Origin: Platanthera guangdongensis
Taxonomy: Eukaryota > Streptophyta > Magnoliopsida > Asparagales > Orchidaceae
NCBI GenBank assembly: GCA_039583875.1
Contig: CM077162.1
Location: 165,745,220-165,809,219 of the forward strand
Reading direction: 5' to 3'
Length of the DNA: 64,000 nucleotides
Below, in pieces: positions 45,651 to 56,425 of this stretch; position 1 is the first letter of the stretch, and each line of letters starts with the position of its first letter. Both the position numbers and the translations under genes were made by a program. The notes beneath the pieces are model-generated. The model searched no databases. It was not told where the DNA came from and saw nothing but the letters and a program-made list of their open reading frames with translations.

Positions 45651-46235
45651 TCACTCTCCTACCCTCAGCCTTTATAATTGCAGGCTTACAATCTCAGATC
45701 CCTAAGGATCCTACAAGTTACAATGAATACAAAATGTATAAACTCAACAACTTAGATGAAAGAGAGATAAGTTGTGAGATTCTTGATGAGTTCTTGGAAG
45801 AACTCAGCTGGACTCAATCTGACTTAGCTTTCTTCAAAGCTTCTTGAAAGTAGAACTCAATAAGATTGACTCCTTCTGCAGTTGATCCTTGATCTCTGCT
45901 TCTTAAGATTCAGACTAATCTGAATCTTTCTTCTCAGCTGGGTTCCAACAGCTGATTTCTTGGATGGAGATCTCTCTCTCCAACTTCTTAGATCTTCACT
46001 TGATAGCTAGATCTTCTTTAAATCTGAACTTGGACTTGTGTTCAATTTCTTCAACAACTTGTTGATCAATCTCTTCTGTAGACAGTATAGGCCTATTTAT
46101 AGGCCTTCTTCATGGTAACCGGCTGGTCCGGTCCATAACTGAATTCTGACAACTCTGACAGGTGCTGTAGACCGGCTGGAATGACAGCTGTCAAGTCATC
46201 CAGTCAGTTCTTGAAATAACTGTAACTGTCTGTAA

Positions 46236-47180
46236 GTGTCGAGACTTTCTATTTTTAAGTGTCGACACTTATAGACCAAGTGTCGACACATGTTGTCTAA
46301 GTGTCGACACTAGCCTACAAGGTGTCGACACAACTCCTTGTGTTGTTGATTCTTTATCTCGACACTACTTCTTCTTCATGTGTTGACACTGATAATGTGT
46401 GTCGACACAAGTACTTGTACTTCAGAATTTTGCTGAATTCTTCTAAGTGTCGACACAACACCTTTGTGTCGACACATCTTCATGTGTTGAATCTGTTAAG
46501 TGCCGACACTGCTTCTTGGTGTCGACATATGTCTTCAGTGTTGATACTTGTTGAGTGTCGACACATTGCTCTGGGTGTCGACACTTTCTTCTTCTGCTGA
46601 GACTCTGGCTGAGTGTCGACACAACTCCTTAGTGTCGACACTTGTACTTAGAATATTCTTGAACTTTGCTGTTCTTTGCTAAGTGTCGACACAGCTCCTT
46701 GTGTCGACACTTTCTTCAAGTGTTGAGTCTTCAGCTAAGTGTCGACACATTGTTCTGGGTGTCGACACTTACTTCCAGTGTTGACTCTTCTGCTAAGTGT
46801 CGACACATTGTTCTGGGTGTCGACACTTACTTCAATTGTTGACTCTTCTGTTGAGTGTCGACACATTGTTCTGGGTATCGACACTTGTACTTAGTCTCTG
46901 CTAACTTTTGCTGAGTGTCGACACAGCTCCAAGTGTCGACACTTTCTGATGTAGACACAGCTTCACTGGGTGTCGACACAACTGTTAAGTGTCGACACTG
47001 CTTCACTGTCTTTTCTTCACTGAGTGTCGACACAGATCCTTGTGTCGACACTTTCTGTCTGGTGTCGACTCAGCATCCCTGGTGTCGACACAATGACTCC
47101 AAGTGTCGACACTGCTTGCCTGAGTGTCGACACAAGTCTTCTTAAGTGTCGACACTTTCCTTCTAGGTGTCGACACATGG
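46236..47180. repeat. GTGTCGACAC palindrome array in LTR U3
   Basis: By eye about 29 perfect GTGTCGACAC copies plus around ten single-change variants (GTGTTGACAC, GTGCCGACAC, GTGTCGACTC). Between 46681 and 47180 consecutive copies start 17-22 bp apart, and pairs repeat with a period near 58 bp. The array lies upstream of the LTR TATA box in the direction of transcription (minus). Confidence 0.95.
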
Positions 47181-47321
47181 ACATAGAAACTTTTTCATCA
47201 TATCATGCAAATACTTAACCTGCACATGTAACTCAAAATACATCAAATACATTTTGATGTATATCATTGAGTTGGGTGAGGCTTCTTCAAATCAGGTACA
47301 TTTAGACCAATGTACCCAACA

Positions 47322-47335
47322 ATCTCCCCCTATTT
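47322..47335 (-). other. Polypurine tract, copy A
   Basis: Minus strand AAATAGGGGGAGAT, directly adjacent to the LTR start. Confidence 0.9.
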
Positions 47336-47640
47336 GGAGAAGTCATAACCCTTAGTCAATGATATACACCATTCATAATAAAATTACAAAATGATGTAAA
47401 ACAGGATTATATATAGCAGAGTAAACATAAACATGTATCAAACACACATGTATACATAGACATCATCACAGAACAATAATGAAACAAATTTATTACACAA
47501 CAAATTTATCACACAAAACATTGTTCCAATACTTTGTCATATACAAAATTCTAAAGTTTACATAATGTTTTATATCAAAAGAATACATAGTAAACTTTAA
47601 GAAAATTCTAAATCTATTTCTGTTCAGGCTCCTTGATCAC

Positions 47641-50468
47641 AATTCACTTTCCAGCTTGTACTTTTGCCTGAACAGGAGCTTCAGCATCTTCTGTTTCAGC
47701 AGGCTTCTTACCTTTTAGCTCCTTCTTCTTGAGTTCCTCAACCTTAATCTTTTGCCTCTCAAAGTAGTGGTAAGGCTTAGGAAAGTACTTGCTAGGCTCC
47801 AGAGCTGTAGGAGGTAGCTTTCCCATCTTGGCCTTCCTTCTGTGTTGAACTATGACCTCCTGCCTTGATTCATGTTTCCTCCATTCAATTTCTGAGAACC
47901 ACTTATTCCTGTCTTGAATGTTATCTTTGGCATCTTTCCAGGCAGTTAAAATGATATTTCTTGAGGTAGGGCTCCACTGTTCAAAGTCTGACCTTTGTTC
48001 AACTTGTTCCCTAAACCTCTTCTTAGACAATCTTGTCTCTTCTTCTTTCTGCAGTGCCTCTTGCATGGCTTCAGATATAGGCTGAACAACTTTCTCAAGA
48101 ATGACATTGGACTTCCCTTCAGTTGGGCTATACATGTGATGAATATCAGCTTGCACCATGTCAAAATCTGGAGGAGGATAGATAACTTGAGCCACTTCTG
48201 GTTCCTCCCCTCCTAGATAACTTGAGCCACTTCTGGTTGCTCCCCTCCTAAATATGCAGGATGAATTCCAGATTCAGCAACATTGTCATCATCACAAAGA
48301 GGAGGATAGCCCAGTGTAGCTCTGATGGAATTTGATATCCATTTGGCATGATCAGAGCTAGCTTTGACTAAAACTCTCTCCCCCTTTATGACTTCTCTAG
48401 TCATGTGATCTCTGACATCATCCTTCTAGAATCTGATTTGACTATCCAAATATCTGACTCCATCTTTAAAGAAAGGTTTGAGCTTTGTAAGTTGTTCAGA
48501 TATGGCCTTCTGGGAGTCTTGAATGGCAGTCTTAACAACAGAGATTTCTTCTTGAAATACTTTGTCAAATTCAGCTTTAATAGTAGCAGTAGAGGTAGAA
48601 GGTCCAGCAGCTATGTTCTTTATGTCTGTGACAATTGCATTGTGAGATTCTATCAAATTGTCATTCATTCTAAGTTGATTTTCAAGTACATATCCTTGCT
48701 TCAGGGCTATGTCATCAACTTGAGCCTTAATCTTTTCTTGGTGTGTAGCCAAGTACACCACTGCATTGCCACCCTTGTGGAAACATTCAGTCATCTCTTT
48801 CTTGTTTAGATTCATCTCAAATCTTATGGATTTAATATCCTGGGCCAGATCAAATTACAATGATTTCTGCCCTTCATCCACATACTTCTCAATTGCTTTC
48901 CTGTGCTCATCCAGTTTAATCTGCATAGCAACCATCAGTGCACTATAATCAACTGATGGTGCTTGCTGAACTATAGGCTGTGGTGGTATAGTTTGGAGAG
49001 CCTTCTTGTAACTTTGACTCCTTCTCTTGAATACATAAAGTTTCTGTTTCTTTGCCCTTGCAGCCTCCTCATCTTCAGATGCTGAGGAGCTAGCAATTTC
49101 AACTCTCTCCTTGGGGCTTGGGGGCCTCTCAATCTGCACATCTGGTGCCTTCACAGTTTCTTGGCTTGCAGGCTCTTCAAGTGGTACAACTTGCTCCCCC
49201 TCAACTGGAGCATTTTCCTTATCAAAATCTTCTTGATCTAGATTTAAGAAAAGATCTTCCATGGTATATTCATTTGGAGAATGAGCAGGAGAAATTCTGG
49301 GCTCTTCAACCACTGGATCAGTAACATCTTGAACAACAACAGATGTGTCTTCTATAACAACATCTAGAACTTGACTATCAGTCTGTGGTGGCTGATAAAT
49401 ATCAGACAAATCAGTATCCTCTAAAGGAAAAACTAAAGCATTAAGCTCAGTAATTACCTCTAGAATTGTGGTTGTAGCTTGCTCACTTTCCAGTGTAGTG
49501 GGTTCATCTACAACTGGAAGCTCCCCCTGAATGTGATCTTTGTGTATGAGGCTAGCTTGTGGTAGCTCCCCCTGGATTTCAGCATCCACTTGAGGAGCTG
49601 GAGACTTCACAACAGGCTCTTCCTCAATCTCATCTGGTGTGAAGACAACTTGTTCTTCACTGTCTGAACTGCTAGTGGAAACCTGTGCCACTGGAGCAAT
49701 TTTTCTCTTCTTCTTGGGGGGTGATACTTTCTCAGGAACTTTCTTCTCAGGGGTTGACATCTCTTTAGACAACACCCTGTCCCATCTGGAGAAAATCCTT
49801 AAATCCATCTTCCTCATATGGTTTATCTTACTGCCAGCAGCTTGTTGCATAACCTCTGGTATGGTACCAGCTAGGTATAGACTGATGATCCTGCCCAAAT
49901 TGGGCTTCTTCAGACTTTCCTTAATTTTCTCAAACACTATAATAGACCAATCTGTTTGCAGAGTGAAGATGATCCTTGTCATTACACTGAACATATGGGC
50001 TGATACTCTATCATGCCCTCCAGGCTTACCGAGGATTACTTTGCCAACTATTTCAGAGAGGAATTTCCCCTGGCTATTCATTCCCTTCCTGTTAAACACA
50101 GATCCTATTTTCATTGTAGAATCTAGACCACACCATGTTAGAGCTTCCCTGGTCTTTGAAGCAGTAACCTCATCTTCTTCTTTAGTTCTTGGCAGCTGTA
50201 GAATCTTCCTCAAGCTCTTAGGTGAAACCTTCACCTTCTCACAATGAACCATGGATTTGATCTTGACTCCATTTTCATCTATCTTAGCTCCATTTAGGAA
50301 TTCCAAGACTTCCTTTTTCCAGATTTTAGTAGGTTCAGAAACAAGATATTCTAACCCTGAATCTGCGACTAGGGTTACTACTGTCTTGATTTCTTGATCG
50401 GCATCCTCAAAAGCATTCCGCACCAGCTCGTATCCTTCGTTGACGTTCTCCTCTAGCTTAGGCGCCAT
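47641..50468 (-). pseudogene. SIRE-like copia ORF3 (envelope position), copy A
   Basis: Begins 'MAPKLEENVNEGYELVR' at 50468 and is open for 537 codons to a TAA near 48853. It then continues in frame to a TAG near 48424, and after a 35-bp duplication to the end near 47644: about 940 codons. Parts: an N-terminal domain of about 250 residues with 'NLGRIISLYLAGTIPEV'; an acidic Pro/Glu/Ser-rich middle; a basic 'FKRRSQSYKKAL'; long amphipathic helices likely to coil ('EFDKVFQEEISVVKTAIQDS'); and a C-terminal basic block 'QHRRKAKMGKLPP' and 'KYFPKPYHYFERQKIK'. I see no signal peptide or transmembrane stretch, so 'envelope' describes position only. Function unknown. Confidence 0.8.
48180..48249. repeat. 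35-bp tandem duplication breaking ORF3 copy A
   Basis: AGATAACTTGAGCCACTTCTG and its next 14 bases occur twice in a row with one base different; being 35 bp it shifts the frame. The first 20 bases are AGATAACTTGAGCCACTTCT. Confidence 0.9.
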
Positions 50469-50790
50469 TAGGGTTTGTAGAATCTGTCTTGAGAGAAGAG
50501 AGGTGTCGACACAGAAGTTTGGTCTCGAAACTTTGAAAGTGTGTCGACAAACAAAGACAAAACCCTATTTATACCTTTCTAATTTTGAAGATGAACAGGC
50601 GGGACAGCTAACTTAAAATTGTGTCGACACTGTGGCAATAGTGTTCGACACTGTGTCGACTTATAATGTCTCGACACACATAATGTGTCGACACATACAA
50701 TGTGGTGTCGACAATTAGTATTTACATCAGACATTCATAAGTCGAGTCTCGACTTAGAGTCGAGTATGTAGTGTCGACACATAAACAAGT
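50469..50790 (-). promoter_or_regulatory. Candidate ORF3 promoter, copy A
   Basis: TATA box TATAAATAGGG at 50573-50563, about 95 nt before the ORF3 ATG. GTGTCGACAC-type motifs stand at 50504, 50624, 50681, 50692 and further out. The arrangement matches 21492-21838 and 59233-59740. Confidence 0.6.
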
Positions 50791-51132
50791 GTCGACACAT
50801 CACATTGTTGACTAAACTTGTGTCGACAACATATGTGTCGACACTTTTTCATGTCAGTGTCGACACTTATTTGCTGTGTCGACACAATTAAGTTAGCTTT
50901 GTCCCGCACTTACTCATCATTTCAAAATTAGAAAAGGTTAAATAGGGTTTTGTTCTTGTTTGTCGACTACTTCAAAAGTTTCGAGACCAAACTTCTAGTG
51001 TCGATTATCTGTTCTCTCAAGTACAAATTCTTCTCTTTCTAATGCGCTCCCTAAGAAAGGATAACGTCAACGAAGGATACTAGCTGGTGCGGATGCTTTT
51101 GAGGATGCCGATCAAGAAATCAAGACGTAGTA
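50791..51132 (+). other. Inverted, error-rich partial copy of the ORF3 start
   Basis: Runs head to head with copy A: palindromes, then AAATAGGGTTTTGTTCTTG, GTTTCGAGACCAAACTTCT, then AACGTCAACGAAGGATAC and GAGGATGCCGATCAAGAAAT, the ORF3 start read on the plus strand. It lacks a clean ATG and is more mismatched than the other copies. It ends at the gap. Confidence 0.75.
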
Positions 51133-51632
51133 NNNNNNNNNNNNNNNNNNNNNNNNNNNNNNNNNNNNNNNNNNNNNNNNNNNNNNNNNNNNNNNNNNNN
51201 NNNNNNNNNNNNNNNNNNNNNNNNNNNNNNNNNNNNNNNNNNNNNNNNNNNNNNNNNNNNNNNNNNNNNNNNNNNNNNNNNNNNNNNNNNNNNNNNNNNN
51301 NNNNNNNNNNNNNNNNNNNNNNNNNNNNNNNNNNNNNNNNNNNNNNNNNNNNNNNNNNNNNNNNNNNNNNNNNNNNNNNNNNNNNNNNNNNNNNNNNNNN
51401 NNNNNNNNNNNNNNNNNNNNNNNNNNNNNNNNNNNNNNNNNNNNNNNNNNNNNNNNNNNNNNNNNNNNNNNNNNNNNNNNNNNNNNNNNNNNNNNNNNNN
51501 NNNNNNNNNNNNNNNNNNNNNNNNNNNNNNNNNNNNNNNNNNNNNNNNNNNNNNNNNNNNNNNNNNNNNNNNNNNNNNNNNNNNNNNNNNNNNNNNNNNN
51601 NNNNNNNNNNNNNNNNNNNNNNNNNNNNNNNN
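51133..51632. other. Assembly gap, 500 N
   Basis: Exactly 500 N, the usual placeholder for a gap of unknown size. Any open frame drawn across it is meaningless. The pol genes of the copia copies on either side could lie within it. Confidence 0.98.
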
Positions 51633-51639
51633 AAAGTAG

Positions 51640-51935
51640 AGTTAAGTGTACCTGATAACCTTCATCACATAATTGACTTAGGAAATTAGGTTATGTTAAG
51701 TCTCTTACATATGTTACTTTCTGAAGGTCACTGATCCAATCTTCACTATCCCATATCCTTCTGATTGGCCACTGTTTGCATCTCCAAAAATCACCTTTGG
51801 TCCTAGCTTGGCTTGTAATTGGATAGATTGCCCTTGCTGCCTATCATGTGTTTGGAGCAACCACTGTCCAAGTACCATGTCTGACTTACCCTTGGACAAC
51901 TCTTCACCTGTACCTGCAATGAAAAACAAAACTCA
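51640..51935 (-). pseudogene. Copia protease-region fragment (third copia element)
   Basis: The minus strand shows 'VLGQWLLQTHDRQQG', then 'LGPKVIFGDANSGQSEGYG' and 'IVKIGSVTFRK', the segment just after the copia protease active site. Nonsense and frame changes surround it. It belongs with the gag at 52060-53990. Confidence 0.65.
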
Positions 51936-52059
51936 ATTGTTCTTGACCCAGGTTACCTTGGGTCCTTGATTTGGTTGAAATGAAAAACTAGAAATAACTG
52001 ATAATGCAGGCTGAGATTTGTAACCTAAGGGGTGATATCTCCTAGGTGGAATACCCAAT

Positions 52060-53990
52060 CAGCTACTGGATTAAATGTCTTATGAGCTGGTTTGTTTTTG
52101 AGTTTCTGTAAGAGAAATATTTTAAGTTTGGTCTTTCTGGGTTCGACAAATTGTTGTAAGTTCGTCGACCAGAGTTCGACGAATAGGGATGAGATCGTCG
52201 ATCTCTGCTCAGAGAATGACAATAGTCATTTTCTGCGCCCCAAGTTCGTCGACCTCTACTCGACGAACCATACACAGTTTGTCGATCGCAGTTAGACAAA
52301 TTTTTATACCTGAAGTTTGCATTCAGCGTTCGTCGATCTGGGTTCGACGAGCTGGCCACAATTCGTCGATCTGAGGTCGACAAATGCTACTGAACTTTGT
52401 TTTATTAACTATTTTCTGTTTTCTGTTTCTCTTGTCTAGGGGTCTTGGGTTGTTTTCTGACATTGGTTTGTCTATTAACTTTTCCTTTCCCTTAGCAGAG
52501 ATAAACTTGATGGGGGTTGTAAGAATATTTTCTTTATTATGGGGGGTAAACTTGATGAAGCACCCAAGCCCAGCTTGCCATTTAATCTGGCATTCACTGT
52601 GTTTGTGATGTCCATCAGCTTGAGGCTTCTCCCATTGAGAGATTGCTCAAGTTGTTTGGCCTCACATAATTCAGATTTTAATTTAATTATTTGTTCATTA
52701 TCTAGATTTAATTGATCTGTTAGCTTAATGTTTTCTGAGTTAACTGATTCAAGATTTCCTAGTCTTTCTCTAAGAGTTTTATTTCCTTTTCTGAGTTGAT
52801 TAAGTCTAAGCACATAACATTAAATTCAACTTTAAATAAATCAGTAGTGAAATCAAAGCTAGAAATAACCTGATCTGCCTCTGAGTCTGAGGCTGCTTCA
52901 TCTTCAGATTCTTCTTCTGATCCAGAATTGTTCCTGGAGGCATCAATTGCCATAAGGCACACCTCCTTGGATCTTGCTTCTTCCTCTTCTTCACTTGAAC
53001 TGGAAGAGGATGATTCTTCTTCAGTGTCACTCCAAGTCTCAGCAACAAAGACCTTATCTTTCTTTTTATATTTGCTGGAGGAGGGTCTGTTGTTGTGCTT
53101 TCTTATGGAGTCTCTTTCTTTGTTTTTCTCCTTCTTCTGAGTTTCTGGACATTCAGAGATGTAATGTCCAGGCTTTCTGCAACCAAATCACACAACCTCC
53201 TTGGTTGGTGTCTTGCCATACTTGGGCTTATCATCCTGTCTGGATGATTTCCTTCTAAAATCTTTCCTAGCCATCTTGTAGAACCTTTTAGCAAAGAGGC
53301 TCATGAGTTCCTCATTGGAAGTTGATGTCTCATTTTCCTCAGATGCTTTGAAGGATATGTTGTGCTCCTTTCTCACTGGAGTTGTTGCCTTCTATTCTTC
53401 TGCTTCTCTTGATTTGATCAGCTGCTCATAAGATTTTAATTTGCCTAGTAGATACTCAGTTGATATCTCATTGAGGCTTCTGGCTTCTTTGATTGACCAG
53501 ATTCTGGAATCCCAAGAGCTAGGGAAGCACATCATTATCTTATCATTCTCCTCTGTCAAGGTGATGTCCTTATCCAAGTTTTGAGTTCATTGATGATTGA
53601 ACTCAACCTGTTGTACATGTCAGCAACTGATTCTGTCTCATCCTTTTTGAAGTTCTCATACAGGGAAATGAGATTGGATCTCCTGTCTTTCCTCTCATCT
53701 GCTAAGCCAGCTACCATTTGGTTAAGGGAGTCCCAAATGGCCTTGGCTGAGGTGCACTCAGCCACCTTCTGGAATATGTCATTTGACATTGTCTAAGCCA
53801 AGATAGTCATTGCCTTAGCATCTGCCATCTTGGATTTCTTGTAGGCATCAATGTTTTCTGGAGGGGGCACTGCAGTCATGTTGGTTGAAGTGTTGGTAGA
53901 AGCTGCAAGTGCTGGAGGTACACTTGTCAGGATAACAGAAAATATATCCTCATCAATAGAGTTCATGTATAACCTGGTTCTTGCCTTCCA
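52060..53990 (-). pseudogene. Copia gag (third copia element), cut by LTR copy B
   Basis: Reading leftward from the LTR edge: 'WKARTRLYMNSIDEDIF' (gag N-terminal part), 'KAIWDSLNQMVAGLADERK', 'NLISLYENFKKDETESVADM' (UBN2-type gag), 'EYLLGKLKSYEQLIKSREA', then a knuckle 'GCRKPGHYISEC' with TGA at 53190-53188 in place of the first Cys. Acidic Ser/Glu repeats and a Leu-rich coiled coil ('LRKGNKTLRERLGNLESV') follow, then a tail that contains the TCGTCGA array. Residues before the WKAR block are missing: the LTR of copy B ends exactly there. The zinc knuckle and linker differ from the gag at 62922-64000, so this is a different copia family. Confidence 0.8.
52140..52385. repeat. GTTCGTCGA array inside gag coding sequence
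   Basis: About nine GTTCGTCGAYC/GTTCGACGA motifs every 20-30 bp. It lies between the coiled coil and the protease of the third copia, in a position where the gag frame continues ('RSTISSLFVELWSTNLQQF'). Confidence 0.8.
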
Positions 53991-53993
53991 GAT

Positions 53994-56133
53994 TGAAAGA
54001 TATGGTACCTAAACACCTAGAGGGGGGGGGTGAATAGGTGACCTAATCCTTTTCTAACTTTTTGGCAGCCAAATAGTTATATCACAGATTTCTAAGTAGT
54101 CTATTATAGCAATCAGCAATAATCAAACATACACAGCACATTCACAGCACAGCACACAGTGATTTATAGTGGTTCCCCAATCTTTGGGTACATCCACTTT
54201 CCCCCTTCGCCTATCTAGCAGTGTACTAGATTCGGCCAAACTTCTCCACTGTCTCAGAACCCAAATAGGTTCCTACACCTCAGGCCCAAATCCTTACACC
54301 TCAGCTTTCTCCAAAGCCTACACTCAGCCACAAAGGCCTACACTCAGCCACCCAGGCCTACACTCAGCCAATCAAGGCCTACACTCAGAGTTCTTCAACT
54401 CCTACACTCAGGCTATCAAGCCCTACCCTCAGCCTTTATAAATTTAGGCTTACAATGCACTCAGATCCAAAGATCCTACAAGTTAAAATAGTATTACAAC
54501 AAATAACTCAACAACTCAGAAAATAAGAGAGGAGTTGAGAGTTTCTTGCTGAGTTCTTGGAAGAACTCAGATAGATCCAAACTGACTTAGCTTCCTTCAA
54601 AGCTTCTTGAGTAGAACTGAATAAGTCTGAATCCTCTGCAGTTGTTCCTTGACCTCTGCTTCTTAAGATCCAGAAGCTTCTGAATCCTTCTTCTCAGCCT
54701 AGTTCCAAAGACTGAATTCTTGATTGGAGCTCTCTCTCTCCAACTTCTTAGATCTGCCGTTGGACATCACGATCTTCTTGATTTGTATCACTTGGATAAC
54801 TTGATCAGCAACCACTTGAACAAATCTCTTAGATTAATCTGAACTCAATCAGAACTTAATCTTCTTTTGTTAACTCTTCACAACAACAACATTAGTTTCT
54901 GTAAACAGTCTGTGCCTATTTATAGGCCTGCTTCATGGTAACCGGCTGGTCCGGTTCATAACTGACTTCTGAGATCTCTGACAAGTGCTGTAGACCGGCT
55001 GGAACGGCAGCTGTCACGTCATCCAGTCAATTCTTGAAATTCTCTAACTGTCAGATAGTGTCGAGACTTTCTGTTCTTAAGTGTCGACACTTATAGATCA
55101 AGTGTCGACACATGCTGTGTAAGTGTCGACACAAGTCTACAAGGTGTCGACACAACTCCTTGTATGTCTCGACACAGATTCTTATTCAGGTGTCGACACT
55201 TGGAAATTGAGTGTCGACACAAGTACTTGATATTCTGTAACATGTTAAATTCTTCTAAGTGTCGACACATCTCCTTTGTGTCGACACATCTTCATGTGTT
55301 GAAACTGTCAAGTGTCGACACTTCTTCTTGGTGTCGACACAAGTCTTCAATATAGATTATTCAGCTGAGTGTCGACACATTCCCTTAGTGTCGACACTTG
55401 TACTTAGAATATTTTTGTAGATATTTTGTTCTTTGCTAAGTGTCGACACAGCTCCTTGTGTCGACACTTTCTTTGAGACTTCAACTGAGTGTCGACACAT
55501 TGTGCTGAGTGTCGACACTTTCTTCAAGTGTTGACTCTTCTGGTTGTGTGTCGACACATTGTGTTGAGTGTCGACACATACTTCAAGTGTTGACTCTTTT
55601 GGTTGTGTGTCGACACATTGTGCTGAGTGTCGACACATACTTCAAGTGTTGACTCTTCTGGTTAAGTGTCGACACATTGTGCTGGGTGTCGACACTTGCA
55701 CTTAGTCTCTGCAGAATTTTGCTGAGTGTCGACACAACTCCAAGTGTCGACACTTTCTGGTGTAGACACAGCTCTTCTAGGTGTCGACACTTCTGCTAAG
55801 TGTCGACACTGCTTCTCTGCATTCTTCTTCACTGAGTGTCGACACAGCTCCTTGTGTCGACACTTTCTGTCTGGTGTCGACTCTTCATCCCAGGTGTCGA
55901 CACAATGACTCCAAGTGTCGACACTGCTTGTCTGGGTGTCGACACAAGCTTTCTCAAGTGTCGACACTTTCCCTCTGGGTGTCGACACATGGACTTAGAA
56001 AGTTTTAGCTTCAGTCCAGTGAATACCTAACCTGCACAAGTAACTCAAACATACATCAAATACATTATGATGTATATCATTGAGTTGGGTGAGGCTTCTT
56101 CAAATCAGGTACATTTGACCAATGTACCCAACA
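53994..56133 (-). mobile_element. SIRE-like copia LTR, copy B (3' LTR, 2140 bp)
   Basis: Minus strand begins TGTTGGGTACATTGG beside the PPT at 56134-56147 and ends TATCTTTCA at 53994. Closely similar throughout to copy A. TATA box CCTATAAATAGG at 54926-54915. The PPT on its right shows it is the 3' LTR of the element extending beyond 64000. On its left it abuts gag sequence without a primer site, so it marks an insertion into the third copia, not that element's own 5' LTR. Confidence 0.9.
55065..55990. repeat. GTGTCGACAC palindrome array, copy B
   Basis: About 30 perfect or near-perfect palindromes, in the same register and with the same linkers (such as CACATTGTGCTGGGT) as copy A, with local gains and losses of units. 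Confidence 0.95.
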
Positions 56134-56147
56134 ATCTCCCCCTATTT
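56134..56147 (-). other. Polypurine tract, copy B
   Basis: Minus strand AAATAGGGGGAGAT next to the LTR start. Confidence 0.9.
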
Positions 56148-56425
56148 GGAGAAGTCATAACCCTTAGTCAATGATATACACCATTCATAATTTAAAAATT
56201 ACAAAATGATATAAAGCAGATTATAATCAGCAGGGTTAACATGAATATGTAAAACTTCACACATATACACATTTGCAGAACAAATAAGAAACAGACACAT
56301 TTCAGAACAATCATACTATATTTATCATATATTGTTCCAATATTGTTCCTTATACATTTTCAATGGTGTACAACAATGTTTTTCACTTTAAAGATTACAA
56401 TAAGCATTCAAGTTTAATTCCTAAT

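Larger units (their letters stand above)
45235..47321 (-). mobile_element. SIRE-like copia LTR, copy A (3' LTR, 2087 bp)
   Basis: On the minus strand it begins TGTTGGGTACATTGG beside the PPT and ends TATCTTTCA. U3 (47321 to about 46110) is dominated by the GTGTCGACAC cluster. A TATA box CCTATAAATAGG lies at 46103-46092. The R/U5 holds a five-copy 20-bp repeat at 45551-45650 and the block GGGGAACCACTATAAAA. Open frames here encode only the repeat. Confidence 0.92.

Noticed and set aside
46236..47180. CRISPR-like regular repeats
   Set aside because: The repeat is a 10-bp palindrome with short degenerate spacers inside a plant LTR; no cas genes, and the context is a retrotransposon promoter.
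49639..50247. 202-residue plus-strand frame with hydrophobic stretches
   Set aside because: Antisense shadow of ORF3 copy A; the ORF3 frame is the one conserved in three copies.
51087..51689. 200-residue open frame across the N run
   Set aside because: Most of it is unknown bases; the readable ends are not one gene.
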